A DNA stretch of 64,000 nt from Paenibacillus luteus (GTDB lineage Bacteria > Bacillota > Bacilli > Paenibacillales > Paenibacillaceae). Under the pieces are notes generated by a model. It saw only the letters and a list, made by a program, of their open reading frames with translations, did not search any database and was not told the DNA's origin. Shown piece after piece: positions 51,598 to 59,659 of this stretch (its first letter is position 1; the number at the start of each line of letters is the position of its first letter). A program made the translations under genes and the position numbers. Location of the stretch: the NCBI RefSeq assembly GCF_006542765.1, contig NZ_SKCD01000010.1:62001-126000 (forward strand), read 5' to 3'.

Positions 51598-52473
51598 ATG
51601 ATTCGCAAATTACGCATTATTTTAGAAATGATTAAGTTCGAGCATACCGTATTTGCACTGCCGTTCGCTTTTATGGGCGCGATTCTAGGTGCGGTGGTTA
51701 TGGAGAAGAGACTCCCGACTTGGGGAGAAATCGGTTGGATTACGCTCGCCATGTTTGGCGCTCGCAGCGCTGCGATGAGCTTGAATCGTCTGATTGACAA
51801 GGCAATCGATCTCGGCAACCCGAGGACAGAAAAGAGAGCACTTCCAGCTGGGCTGCTTAAGTCAGCAGAGGTGATGCTGTTTATTATCGTATCCTTTGCG
51901 CTACTGTTTATCGCAACAGCTAATTTAGCTCCCATTGCGATGAAGCTTATGCCGATTGCCGTCGTTATGCTGGTGCTTTATTCTTATACAAAACGATTCA
52001 CTTGGCTTTGCCATGTTTTCCTTGGTTTTACCATAGCGCTATCTCCGCTTGGTGGCTGGGTTGCCATTACAGGCGGCTTTGACCTGTCTGCTTGGCTGCT
52101 TTATATTACGGTTGCTTTGTGGATTGCCGGCTTCGATATCATTTATGCTACGCAGGATTTCGAGTATGACCGCAATGCTGGCCTGCATTCCATTCCCGCA
52201 CGCTTTGGCATTGCTGGAGCGCTGTGGATTGCCCGTTCCCTACACATCGTAACGGCTATTGGATTCATTACTTTGTTCTGGATGACGGATTTAAGCTGGA
52301 TGTATTTGCTAGGAACTGTATTATCGATTACTTTATTGTTTTATCAACACTGGCTTGTCCGTCCGAACGACTTGTCACGCGTCCAAACGGCTTTCTTCGG
52401 GATGAACGGAACGCTCAGCGTTGTATTATTTCTCTTCACAATCGTTGACTTATTGGTACTTCACCAATGGTAA
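51598..52473 (+). CDS. mqnP: UbiA-family prenyltransferase, futalosine-route MqnP type
   Basis: A 291-residue membrane prenyltransferase with eight or so helices and both aspartate-rich motifs: NRLIDKAID (about 62-70) and DFEYDRNAGLHS (about 185-196). The UbiA subfamily and its neighbours (ubiX, mqnA) point to the futalosine route, where it prenylates 1,4-dihydroxy-6-naphthoate, rather than the 1,4-dihydroxy-2-naphthoate used by MenA. Overlaps ubiX by 7 bases. Confidence 0.85.
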   Translation: MIRKLRIILEMIKFEHTVFALPFAFMGAILGAVVMEKRLPTWGEIGWITLAMFGARSAAMSLNRLIDKAIDLGNPRTEKRALPAGLLKSAEVMLFIIVSFALLFIATANLAPIAMKLMPIAVVMLVLYSYTKRFTWLCHVFLGFTIALSPLGGWVAITGGFDLSAWLLYITVALWIAGFDIIYATQDFEYDRNAGLHSIPARFGIAGALWIARSLHIVTAIGFITLFWMTDLSWMYLLGTVLSITLLFYQHWLVRPNDLSRVQTAFFGMNGTLSVVLFLFTIVDLLVLHQW

Positions 52474-53144
52474 CGCAAGGCCTTGATCAGGCTTCGTCCA
52501 GTTGGAAGAAAAGGTGGGTTGTCGGCATTACCGGAGCCAGTGGGTCCGTGTACGGCATCCGTCTTATCGAAACACTGCTTCAAATGGATTACTTGGTTCA
52601 TCTGGTCATCACGGAAGCAGGCTGGAGGGTGCTTAAAGAGGAGCTGGGATGGGAAACTAGCCGCCGTTCTGCCGCCATTGAGCAACGCTTTGGCGAGGCG
52701 ATGGCTGCAAACAAGCTCGTTTTTCACCCGAATGCGGATATCGGTGCCAGCATCGCCAGCGGCTCATACCGAGTTCAAGGAATGGTTATTGTGCCGTGCT
52801 CGATGGGGACGCTTGCGTCAATCTCGCACGGTATTTCCGATGATTTGATGACTAGAGCCGCCGATGTCATGATAAAGGAAAACCGTAAGCTGCTTATCGT
52901 GCCACGGGAAACGCCGCTTCATGCGATACATCTTGAAAACATGCTAACCCTTGCGCGGCTTGGCGTAAGAATGATTCCGGCGATGCCTGCGTTTTATTAC
53001 AAACCGCAATCGATGGATGAAATGATTGATTTTCTAGTAGGCAAAATACTTGACAATATGGAAATTGAACATGATTTGTACAGAAGATGGGGAGATGAAC
53101 AGAATGGGCATAAAGAGTCGCCCGATCACCATCGGAAGAATTGA
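52467..53144 (+). CDS. ubiX: Flavin prenyltransferase (UbiX/MqnQ type)
   Basis: A 225-residue UbiX-like enzyme that prenylates FMN, the cofactor for UbiD-type decarboxylases. Family motifs: VVGITGASGSVYGIRL near the N-terminus, PCSMGTLASISHGISDDLMTRAADV, and NRKLLIVPRETPLHAIHLENM. Together with mqnP and mqnA it suggests the final decarboxylation in the futalosine pathway. No UbiD-type decarboxylase is in the window. Overlaps mqnA by 41 bases. Confidence 0.88.
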   Translation: MVTQGLDQASSSWKKRWVVGITGASGSVYGIRLIETLLQMDYLVHLVITEAGWRVLKEELGWETSRRSAAIEQRFGEAMAANKLVFHPNADIGASIASGSYRVQGMVIVPCSMGTLASISHGISDDLMTRAADVMIKENRKLLIVPRETPLHAIHLENMLTLARLGVRMIPAMPAFYYKPQSMDEMIDFLVGKILDNMEIEHDLYRRWGDEQNGHKESPDHHRKN

Positions 53145-53955
53145 CTATGCGAATGCATGGCCGCTGTTTCACCAGTTCGAGGAGAGAACCGAATGGAATG
53201 GCTTCGAGGTCATCAAGCGCGTACCTTCTGAGTTAAACCGGATGCTTCAAGCCGGTGAGTTAGACGTATCCGCCATATCGTCCTTCTCCTATGGACAAAA
53301 CGCGAACGACTATGTCCTTTTGCCCGAGCTGTCCGTAGGTTCTGTCGGAAATGTCAATTCGATTCTTCTTTTCCTAAAGGAACCGATCGAGAGGAAGCGT
53401 CCGGAGCGCATTGCGGTTACGACTACTTCGGCAACCTCCGTTAATTTATTGAAAATAATGATGACATTGCATTTCGAATGCAATCCTGAGTATATACCGG
53501 CTGCGCCTGATCTCGATAGCATGCTGAAAGCTTCAGACGCAGCCCTTATTATTGGCGATACTGCCATACAGGCTTCATGGCTTGAGCACGGGCTGCATGT
53601 GATCGATTTAGGGCAATTGTGGAATCAGTGGACAGGCCTTGGCATGACCTATGCGGTCGTTGCTGCACGCAGGGAAGCTGCCCAATCAGCTCCTGAAGCT
53701 ATACAGGCCGTATATAAGGCGTTGAAAGCGAGCAAACAGTATAATAAGACGCATCTTGGCCCGCTAATTGATCAAGCATGCACGCAGCTTGGCGGGGTAG
53801 CGTCATACTGGGAGATGTATTTTCATTCGCTTCAATATGATTTTGGGAGCAAACTGCAAGAAGGACTTAAGTTGTACTTTGATTATTCGAAGCAGCTTGG
53901 ATTGCTGACGAATGACGTGAAGCTTACTTTTTTTGAAGACCAATCTGCCCAATAG
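53104..53955 (+). CDS. mqnA: Chorismate dehydratase MqnA
   Basis: First enzyme of the futalosine menaquinone pathway, removing water from chorismate to give 3-enolpyruvyl-benzoate. The 283-residue periplasmic-binding-like fold shows IGRIDYANAWPLF, DVSAISSFSYG (about 60-70), VGSVNSILLF-like strand and GDTAIQASW. The ATG at 53104 is 9 bases behind GGGGAG; an ATG at 53095 touches that site. Other Mqn enzymes (B, C, D, E) are not in this window. Confidence 0.92.
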   Translation: MGIKSRPITIGRIDYANAWPLFHQFEERTEWNGFEVIKRVPSELNRMLQAGELDVSAISSFSYGQNANDYVLLPELSVGSVGNVNSILLFLKEPIERKRPERIAVTTTSATSVNLLKIMMTLHFECNPEYIPAAPDLDSMLKASDAALIIGDTAIQASWLEHGLHVIDLGQLWNQWTGLGMTYAVVAARREAAQSAPEAIQAVYKALKASKQYNKTHLGPLIDQACTQLGGVASYWEMYFHSLQYDFGSKLQEGLKLYFDYSKQLGLLTNDVKLTFFEDQSAQ

Positions 53956-53963
53956 GTGAAAGA

Positions 53964-54938
53964 ATGAAACTACTAGACTTGTATGCAAAGATGAAAGGCG
54001 ATCTGAACCAGATCGAGCAGGAGCTTGAGCGAAGCGTATCGGATGAGCATGTGCTGCTCGGCGAGGCCTCTTTGCATTTGCTCAAGGCAGGCGGAAAGCG
54101 GATCAGGCCCATATTTGTTCTGCTGGCCGGAAAGTTCGGCGATTACCGGCTTGATGTCATGAAGCGGGTAGCGGTGCCGCTAGAACTTATCCATATGGCC
54201 TCACTTGTGCATGATGACGTGATTGACGATGCGGATACCCGCCGCGGGCAGCTTACCGTCAAATCCAAGTGGGACAATCGCATCGCGATGTACACGGGCG
54301 ATTTCATTCACGGCAAAGCCTTATCGATTGCCGCTCAGCTTCCGAATCCGCAAATTCATCAAATATTGTCTAACGCTCTCGTGCAAATGTGCGTCGGCGA
54401 GATGGAGCAAATCCGTGATTTTTTCAATACGGAGCAAACGGTTCGAAATTATTTGCTGAGGATCAGACGCAAGACGGCCTTGCTGATTGCCATCAGCTGC
54501 CAGCTTGGGGCGGTGGCCTCGAATACAGACCGGGTAACCGCAAACCGGCTATACCGCTTCGGTTATAACGTGGGTATGGCTTTTCAAATTCGCGATGATC
54601 TGCTGGATCTCTATGGTACGGAAAAACAAATCGGCAAGCCTCCAGGCTCTGATATGAGACAAGGCAATATTACGCTGCCTGTGCTGCTGGCTCTTCAAGA
54701 TCCCAACATTCGGGGGCCGCTCCTTAACGAAATCTCATTGATTCGTGAACATGACGGAAAAAAAGATGCCAGCAGGGCCATTGATATGATCCGAAAAAGC
54801 AGCGGAGGCGATTTGGCCGACCAGCTCGCGAACCGATATATAAAAAAAGCACTCCTGGCATTAGAGGGATTACCCAATGTGACAGCGAAAAAGAACTTGT
54901 CCGACATTGCACATTTTATCGGTAAACGTAGTTATTAA
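53964..54938 (+). CDS. hepT: Heptaprenyl diphosphate synthase component II
   Basis: Catalytic trans-prenyl-transferase elongating farnesyl diphosphate to C35. The 324-residue protein has the first Asp-rich motif DDVIDDADTRRG (about 84-95) and the second DDLLDLYG (about 212-219), with GGKRIRP near residue 43. It follows mqnA by 8 bases; hepS and hepT are separated by four menaquinone genes. Confidence 0.95.
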   Translation: MKLLDLYAKMKGDLNQIEQELERSVSDEHVLLGEASLHLLKAGGKRIRPIFVLLAGKFGDYRLDVMKRVAVPLELIHMASLVHDDVIDDADTRRGQLTVKSKWDNRIAMYTGDFIHGKALSIAAQLPNPQIHQILSNALVQMCVGEMEQIRDFFNTEQTVRNYLLRIRRKTALLIAISCQLGAVASNTDRVTANRLYRFGYNVGMAFQIRDDLLDLYGTEKQIGKPPGSDMRQGNITLPVLLALQDPNIRGPLLNEISLIREHDGKKDASRAIDMIRKSSGGDLADQLANRYIKKALLALEGLPNVTAKKNLSDIAHFIGKRSY

Positions 54939-54967
54939 TCAAACGAAGCAGAAAGGAATGGTTGTAG

Positions 54968-55411
54968 ATGGAAAGAACTTTCTTAATGATTAAACCGGAT
55001 GGCGTTCAGCGTGGATTGATAGGCGAAATCGTTTCGAGGTTTGAAAGAAAGGGACTACAGCTGTCAGCAGCCAAATTTATGGCAATCACCCCGGAGCTCG
55101 CAGAGAAGCATTACGAGGAGCATAAGGGTAAGGTGTTTTACGAGCCGCTGCTCGATTTCATCACTTCTGGCCCGGTATTCGCCATGGTATGGCAGGGAGA
55201 CAACGTCATTGCGCTAACGCGTGCATTGATCGGAAAAACCGATGCCCTCGACGCATCTCCGGGCACCATTCGTTCGGATTTTGCGGTACATACAAATTTC
55301 AATCTCATCCATGGCTCTGATTCGGTTGCCAATGCCGAAAAAGAAATCGCCATTTATTTTACCGAGTCCGAGTTAGTCAACTATGAGCATACAATTCAAC
55401 GGTGGATCTAG
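54968..55411 (+). CDS. ndk: Nucleoside diphosphate kinase
   Basis: Phosphorylates nucleoside diphosphates through a phospho-histidine (His115 in NLIHGSDS). 147 residues, with [18 protein letters not shown] at the start and the Kpn-loop [21 protein letters not shown]-type site before the ATG. Position after hepT as in B. subtilis. Confidence 0.96.
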   Translation: MERTFLMIKPDGVQRGLIGEIVSRFERKGLQLSAAKFMAITPELAEKHYEEHKGKVFYEPLLDFITSGPVFAMVWQGDNVIALTRALIGKTDALDASPGTIRSDFAVHTNFNLIHGSDSVANAEKEIAIYFTESELVNYEHTIQRWI

Positions 55412-55441
55412 TTTGACCGCCTAATAGCGATGGAGGAACCT

Positions 55442-56221
55442 ATGCTTGAGGATCGTGATTTTGCACAGTTTATCGTTCGAATAAAGCAAAAGACCGACAT
55501 CGATTTGTCGCAATACAAGGAAGCCCAAATGAAACGACGGTTGACGACGCTTCGAATGAAGCACGGTTTTCCGACTTTCGAGGAATATTGGAAGGCTATC
55601 GAACAAAATCGCAGCATGCTGAATGAATTTTTGGATCGTATGACTATCAATGTATCTGAATTTTGGAGAAATCCTTCTCGCTGGGACATTTTGCAGAAGC
55701 GTTTCTTTCCGGAAATGCTTGCTGCGACGAATCGACTGAAGGTATGGAGCGCAGCATGCTCGACAGGCGAGGAGCCTTATACGCTGGCCATGATTTTGTC
55801 TGAGCTAGGGGCGCTTGACCGCGCTACTTTGCTTGCTACGGATTTAGATTCCAATGTGCTGCAGCGGGCGATGGAAGGCAGCTACCTGGAACGGTCGCTG
55901 AGAGACGTGCCGCCGACCTGCCGACAGAAATATTTTAAGCAAGCGGATGGCGCCTATCTTATTTCGGATACATTGAAAAAATTCATCCAGTTTAAGCAGC
56001 AAAATTTGTTGCATGACGCCTTTGACAGCTCGTTTGACCTCATTGTTTGCCGAAATGTCATGATTTATTTTACCGAGGAAGCAAAGCACTTATTGTATCA
56101 TAAATTTTCCAAAGCGCTTAAGCCTGGCGGATTGTTATTTGTTGGCAGCACCGAGCAGATTTTCTCGCCAGCACAGTACGGCTTCGAGACCGCGGATACC
56201 TTCTTTTACCGGAAGTCCTAG
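55442..56221 (+). CDS. cheR: Chemotaxis protein methyltransferase CheR
   Basis: Methylates glutamates of chemoreceptors with SAM. 259 residues: N-terminal helical domain (about 1-75) and a SAM domain with WSAACSTGEEPYTLAM (about 100-115) and FDLIVCRNVMIYF. The ATG at 55442 is 6 bases from GGAGG; the ATG at 55430 lies before that site. Found alone at the end of the hep-ndk cluster, as in B. subtilis. Confidence 0.95.
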   Translation: MLEDRDFAQFIVRIKQKTDIDLSQYKEAQMKRRLTTLRMKHGFPTFEEYWKAIEQNRSMLNEFLDRMTINVSEFWRNPSRWDILQKRFFPEMLAATNRLKVWSAACSTGEEPYTLAMILSELGALDRATLLATDLDSNVLQRAMEGSYLERSLRDVPPTCRQKYFKQADGAYLISDTLKKFIQFKQQNLLHDAFDSSFDLIVCRNVMIYFTEEAKHLLYHKFSKALKPGGLLFVGSTEQIFSPAQYGFETADTFFYRKS

Positions 56222-56295
56222 GGCGGCATGTATACCGATTTCCATCTTCTCCTATACTAGTGGTAAGGTACACAACTTGGAGGATGAAGCAGCTC

Positions 56296-56463
56296 ATGGA
56301 TAAGCGTAAGGTAATAGCCGCCTATAGACGTGGTTTTATTTCGATTCAGGAATGTGCCCAAATTATCGGCGTAGACAGCGGGCAAATGACAAGGCTTATG
56401 AATGATCCTCTGCTCATGAGAGACGGAATGGTCATTTTAGAGAAAAAATCAGTAAACAGTTAA
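56296..56463 (+). CDS. Small helix-turn-helix-like protein, unknown
   Basis: A 55-residue product whose centre (RGFISIQECAQIIGVDSGQMTRLM) reads like a helix-turn-helix. The ATG at 56296 is 12 bases behind TTGGAGG; an in-frame ATG at 56284 touches the site. It has its own strong terminator. I do not recognise a family; a DNA-binding role is inference from the pattern only. Confidence 0.6.
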   Translation: MDKRKVIAAYRRGFISIQECAQIIGVDSGQMTRLMNDPLLMRDGMVILEKKSVNS

Positions 56464-56478
56464 CAGTGGCAAGCTTCC

Positions 56479-56528
56479 CAGGCTGATGGAAATGTCTTTC
56501 TTGAAGACACTGCCATCAGCCTGTTTTT
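56479..56528 (+). terminator. Terminator before the aro operon
   Basis: CAGGCTGATGG / CCATCAGCCTG, inner TGTCTTTC/GAAGACA, then T5. Confidence 0.93.
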
Positions 56529-56563
56529 ATGGGGGGAAATCGGTTTCCAAGATGCTCGAATTC

Positions 56564-56592
56564 TTGTCAAACCGGAGGCGCTGTACTATAAT
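56564..56592 (+). promoter_or_regulatory. Sigma-A promoter of the aro genes
   Basis: TTGTCA (56564-56569), 17 bases, TATAAT (56587-56592). A small hairpin (GGCGAGC/GCTTGCC) lies between it and the aroC ribosome site. Confidence 0.8.
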
Positions 56593-56661
56593 GAGCAAAG
56601 ATGTTTAGTGCATTAAAGCACAGCAGGCGAGCATGGGCTTGCCTTGGAGGAGGAGCTTGGA

Positions 56662-57831
56662 TTGAGTTTAAGGTATTTAACGGCAGGGGAGACGCATGGT
56701 CCCCAATTAACAGCGATTATCGAAGGATTGCCAAGCAATTTGACGATTGATTTTGAGGAATTGAACTTTCAGCTGCATAGACGCCAGAAGGGCCACGGCC
56801 GCGGTCGCCGGATGCAAATTGAGAAAGATACAGCTAACGTTGTCGGAGGCGTACGCCATGGCAGAACGACAGGTGCCCCAGTAGCGCTTATTGTTGCCAA
56901 CAATGATTGGAAACACTGGACTTCGGTTATGAACATTGAGCCGATCGAAGGCAGCGACGAAGAGAAGCGCCGCGTTCACCGTCCGCGCCCAGGCCATGCT
57001 GATTTGAATGGCGGCTTGAAATATGATCTTAAAGATTTGCGCAACGTGCTGGAGCGCTCCAGTGCCCGTGAAACGGCAGCTAGGGTAGCCGTAGGCGCGG
57101 TAGCCCGCCAATTGTTAGCAGAGTTCGGAATCAAAGTAGCAGGCCAAGTCATTCGCATCGGCGAAATCGAAGCGCCTGCCAACCAGCTTCCGGTGGACGA
57201 GCTGATCCGTTTGACTGAGGAGTCCTCCGTTCGTGTCGTAGACAAGGAAACCGAGCAGAAGATGACGGATTATATTGACCAGATTAAAGCGGAAGGCGAT
57301 TCCATCGGAGGAATCGTAGAATGCATTATCGAAGGCGTTCCAATCGGACTGGGCAGCCATGTGCAGTGGGACCGCAAGCTTGATGCCCGCATTGCAGGTG
57401 CAGTTGTATCAATTAACGCGTTTAAAGGCTGCGAAATCGGCATTGGCTTTGAGGCAGCGAAGCTTCGGGGCTCACAAGTACACGACGAGATCATGTACGA
57501 TGCAGAACGCGGCTATCACCGTGCGTCCAACCGACTGGGCGGTTTTGAGGGTGGAATGACAAACGGTGAGCAAATCGTCGTACGCGGCGTAATGAAGCCG
57601 ATCCCAACACTGTACAAACCGCTTCGCAGCGTCGATATCGATACGAAAGAGCCGTTTACCGCTCAGGTTGAGCGTTCCGACAGCTGTGCGGTACCTGCTG
57701 CAAGCGTTGTGATGGAGCATGTTGTTGCGTGGGAAGTGGCGAAAGCGTTTCTCGAAAAGTTCGGTGGCGACTCCATAGAAGAAATTCGCGCCAATCTGAA
57801 CAATTATCTTGAACAGCTGGGACGGTACTAG
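56662..57831 (+). CDS. aroC: Chorismate synthase
   Basis: Makes chorismate from EPSP using reduced flavin. 389 residues (the B. subtilis gene is called aroF). Signatures: [12 protein letters not shown] near the N-terminus, [22 protein letters not shown] and the C-terminal D-x-C-AVPAA segment. The TTG at 56662 is 8 bases after GGAGGAGG; the open frame upstream includes the ribosome site. First gene of aroC-aroB-aroH. Confidence 0.95.
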   Translation: MSLRYLTAGETHGPQLTAIIEGLPSNLTIDFEELNFQLHRRQKGHGRGRRMQIEKDTANVVGGVRHGRTTGAPVALIVANNDWKHWTSVMNIEPIEGSDEEKRRVHRPRPGHADLNGGLKYDLKDLRNVLERSSARETAARVAVGAVARQLLAEFGIKVAGQVIRIGEIEAPANQLPVDELIRLTEESSVRVVDKETEQKMTDYIDQIKAEGDSIGGIVECIIEGVPIGLGSHVQWDRKLDARIAGAVVSINAFKGCEIGIGFEAAKLRGSQVHDEIMYDAERGYHRASNRLGGFEGGMTNGEQIVVRGVMKPIPTLYKPLRSVDIDTKEPFTAQVERSDSCAVPAASVVMEHVVAWEVAKAFLEKFGGDSIEEIRANLNNYLEQLGRY

Positions 57832-57833
57832 AG

Positions 57834-58931
57834 ATGCGTGAGTTAACTGTTGAACTTGGCGCCCGTTCTTATCCTATCTATATTGGCGAGGGACTCCTGC
57901 AGGAGGCTTCTTCGTATTTCATCAAGCATGGCATCAGTAAAAAATCTCCGTTGCTGATCATTACCGACAGTTCAGTGGCCAATTTCCATTTGGAAGGGTT
58001 TGAAGCTGGACTCAAGGATGCCGGTTTTGATACAGCAAGTGTTGTTGTACCATCTGGAGAAAGCTCCAAATCGCTATCGATGCTGGAGTCGCTGGTCGCG
58101 AAGGCGCTAGAGGCGGGACTGGATCGCAAATCGGCAATCGTTGCCCTTGGTGGCGGGGTCGTTGGCGACCTTGCAGGCTTTGTCGCTGCTTCGTACATGC
58201 GTGGAATTAAATTTGTACAGGTGCCTACGACAATATTGGCTCATGACAGCAGTGTAGGCGGGAAAGTGGCTGTCAACCATCCGCTTGCCAAAAATATCAT
58301 CGGCGCGTTTCATCAGCCGGAGCTGGTTTTATATGATCTAAAGACACTGCAAACCCTTCCTCCGCGCGAGGTAAGCGCTGGATTGTCCGAAGTGGTCAAG
58401 CATGGGCTCATTTGGGATGAGGCCTTCGTTGACTGGTGCGAGGAAAATGCGGAGAAGCTGCTTGCGCTGGATGCCGATGCGCTTGGCTATGCTTTGTACA
58501 AAGGTTGCAGCGTCAAGGCTGCCGTTGTCTCAAAGGATGAGCGCGAAAATGATCTAAGAGCGATTCTGAATTTGGGACATACGATTGGACACGCGCTTGA
58601 AGCGGTTGCCGGCTATGGTGAGCTTTTACATGGGGAAGCGATCTCGATCGGCATGATCGGCTCTGCGAAGCTGGGACTCCGATATGGCGCGCCAGAAGAG
58701 GTTTATACCGTAACGAAGCGTGTCCTTGCCAAATGCGGGCTGCCCGTTCGGCTGCCTGCGCATCTAGATATCGACAAGATCATGGATGCGATGATGCATG
58801 ACAAGAAATTTGCAGAGGGTACGATGGTATTCGTCGTTCCGACGGCGATTGGTCAAGTTGAAATTAAATCCGACGTTTCCGTACAATGGGTACGGGAAAT
58901 TGTAGAGGAATTGAAACGGGAGGTTGAATAG
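57834..58931 (+). CDS. aroB: 3-dehydroquinate synthase
   Basis: Second step of the shikimate pathway, converting DAHP to 3-dehydroquinate with NAD and a divalent metal. 365 residues, with the NAD-binding GGGVVGDLAGFVAA (about 102-115), PTTILAHDSSVGGK and metal ligands E-x-x-K-H and the HTIGHALE motif (about 245-252). Two bases after aroC. Confidence 0.96.
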   Translation: MRELTVELGARSYPIYIGEGLLQEASSYFIKHGISKKSPLLIITDSSVANFHLEGFEAGLKDAGFDTASVVVPSGESSKSLSMLESLVAKALEAGLDRKSAIVALGGGVVGDLAGFVAASYMRGIKFVQVPTTILAHDSSVGGKVAVNHPLAKNIIGAFHQPELVLYDLKTLQTLPPREVSAGLSEVVKHGLIWDEAFVDWCEENAEKLLALDADALGYALYKGCSVKAAVVSKDERENDLRAILNLGHTIGHALEAVAGYGELLHGEAISIGMIGSAKLGLRYGAPEEVYTVTKRVLAKCGLPVRLPAHLDIDKIMDAMMHDKKFAEGTMVFVVPTAIGQVEIKSDVSVQWVREIVEELKREVE

Positions 58932-58933
58932 CG

Positions 58934-59302
58934 ATGAGTGTTAGAGGCATCCGCGGCGCTATTACGGTTGAAGCGAATGAAGAGCAGCCGATCTTGGCTG
59001 CAACGATTGAAATGCTGAATGCGATTGTTGCTGACAACGCAATCGTGCCAGACGATATTTGCAGCGTATTTGTAACGGTAACGAATGATTTGGACGAGAC
59101 GTTTCCCGCCCGTGCCATTCGTCAAATGAAGGGCTGGGAGCTCGTGCCATTAATGTGCGCGCTTGAAGTACCGGTGAAAGGCAGTCTGGAGCGCTGTATC
59201 CGGCTGATGGTTCTAATTAATACAGATAAGACGCAAGCGGAAATTCGCCATGTTTATTTAAGCGGTGCGAAGGCGCTGCGTCCGGATTTGTCTAAGGCCT
59301 AA
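58934..59302 (+). CDS. aroH: Chorismate mutase AroH type
   Basis: Turns chorismate into prephenate for Phe/Tyr. 122-residue trimeric AroH fold: RGIRGAITVEAN (Arg near residue 7), MCALEV (Cys/Glu of the active site) and RCIRLM (Arg about 89). Between aroB and the trp genes, as in the B. subtilis supraoperon. Confidence 0.95.
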   Translation: MSVRGIRGAITVEANEEQPILAATIEMLNAIVADNAIVPDDICSVFVTVTNDLDETFPARAIRQMKGWELVPLMCALEVPVKGSLERCIRLMVLINTDKTQAEIRHVYLSGAKALRPDLSKA

Positions 59303-59338
59303 TTCATAACTTCGCTCATCATAGAAACAAACCCTTTG

Positions 59339-59368
59339 TTGACGCACGGCCGTTCGTTGTTGTATATT
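59339..59368 (+). promoter_or_regulatory. Promoter of the trp operon
   Basis: TTGACG (59339-59344), 18 bases, TATATT (59363-59368). The start site (about 59375) is only some seven bases before the first GAG triplet. Confidence 0.75.
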
Positions 59369-59381
59369 TAATAACGTAAGT

Positions 59382-59451
59382 GAGAGTAGCAGAGCAGAGT
59401 TATGAACTGAGTTGAGATGAGTCGAGACTAGTTGAGAGAAGCAGAGCAGAG
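59382..59451 (+). promoter_or_regulatory. TRAP-binding site (GAG/TAG triplets) of the trp leader
   Basis: Twelve GAG/TAG triplets with two-base spacers start at 59382, 59387, 59392, 59397, then after a nine-base gap at 59409, 59414, 59419, 59424, 59429, 59434, 59444 and 59449, with AAG at 59439 filling the register. This is the RNA-binding pattern of the TRAP ring (mtrB at 48972). The last triplets overlap one arm of a predicted antiterminator. Confidence 0.92.
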
Positions 59452-59586
59452 CAATTTTTAGGATGGACCTTATGAAAGAGCTGAACAATCTTGTGCGCAG
59501 ACGCGCGAGGATTGTAAAAGTGCTATTTCTTCCTACCTATCATTGTGTCTTTCCGCTTACACACTTCCGTCATCATCTAAACCAAC

Positions 59587-59614
59587 GCTCCTGCTCAGGC
59601 AGGAGCTTTTTTTT
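59587..59614 (+). terminator. Attenuator terminator of the trp operon
   Basis: GCTCCTGC / GCAGGAGC with a TCAG loop, then T8. Its 5' arm is complementary (one bulge) to AGCAGAGC in the triplet array. A separate stable hairpin (59485-59515) lies between. Confidence 0.93.
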
Positions 59615-59659
59615 GTTGCTGTATAGAAGCATAATACAAACACAGGGAGGTTGTTCGGA

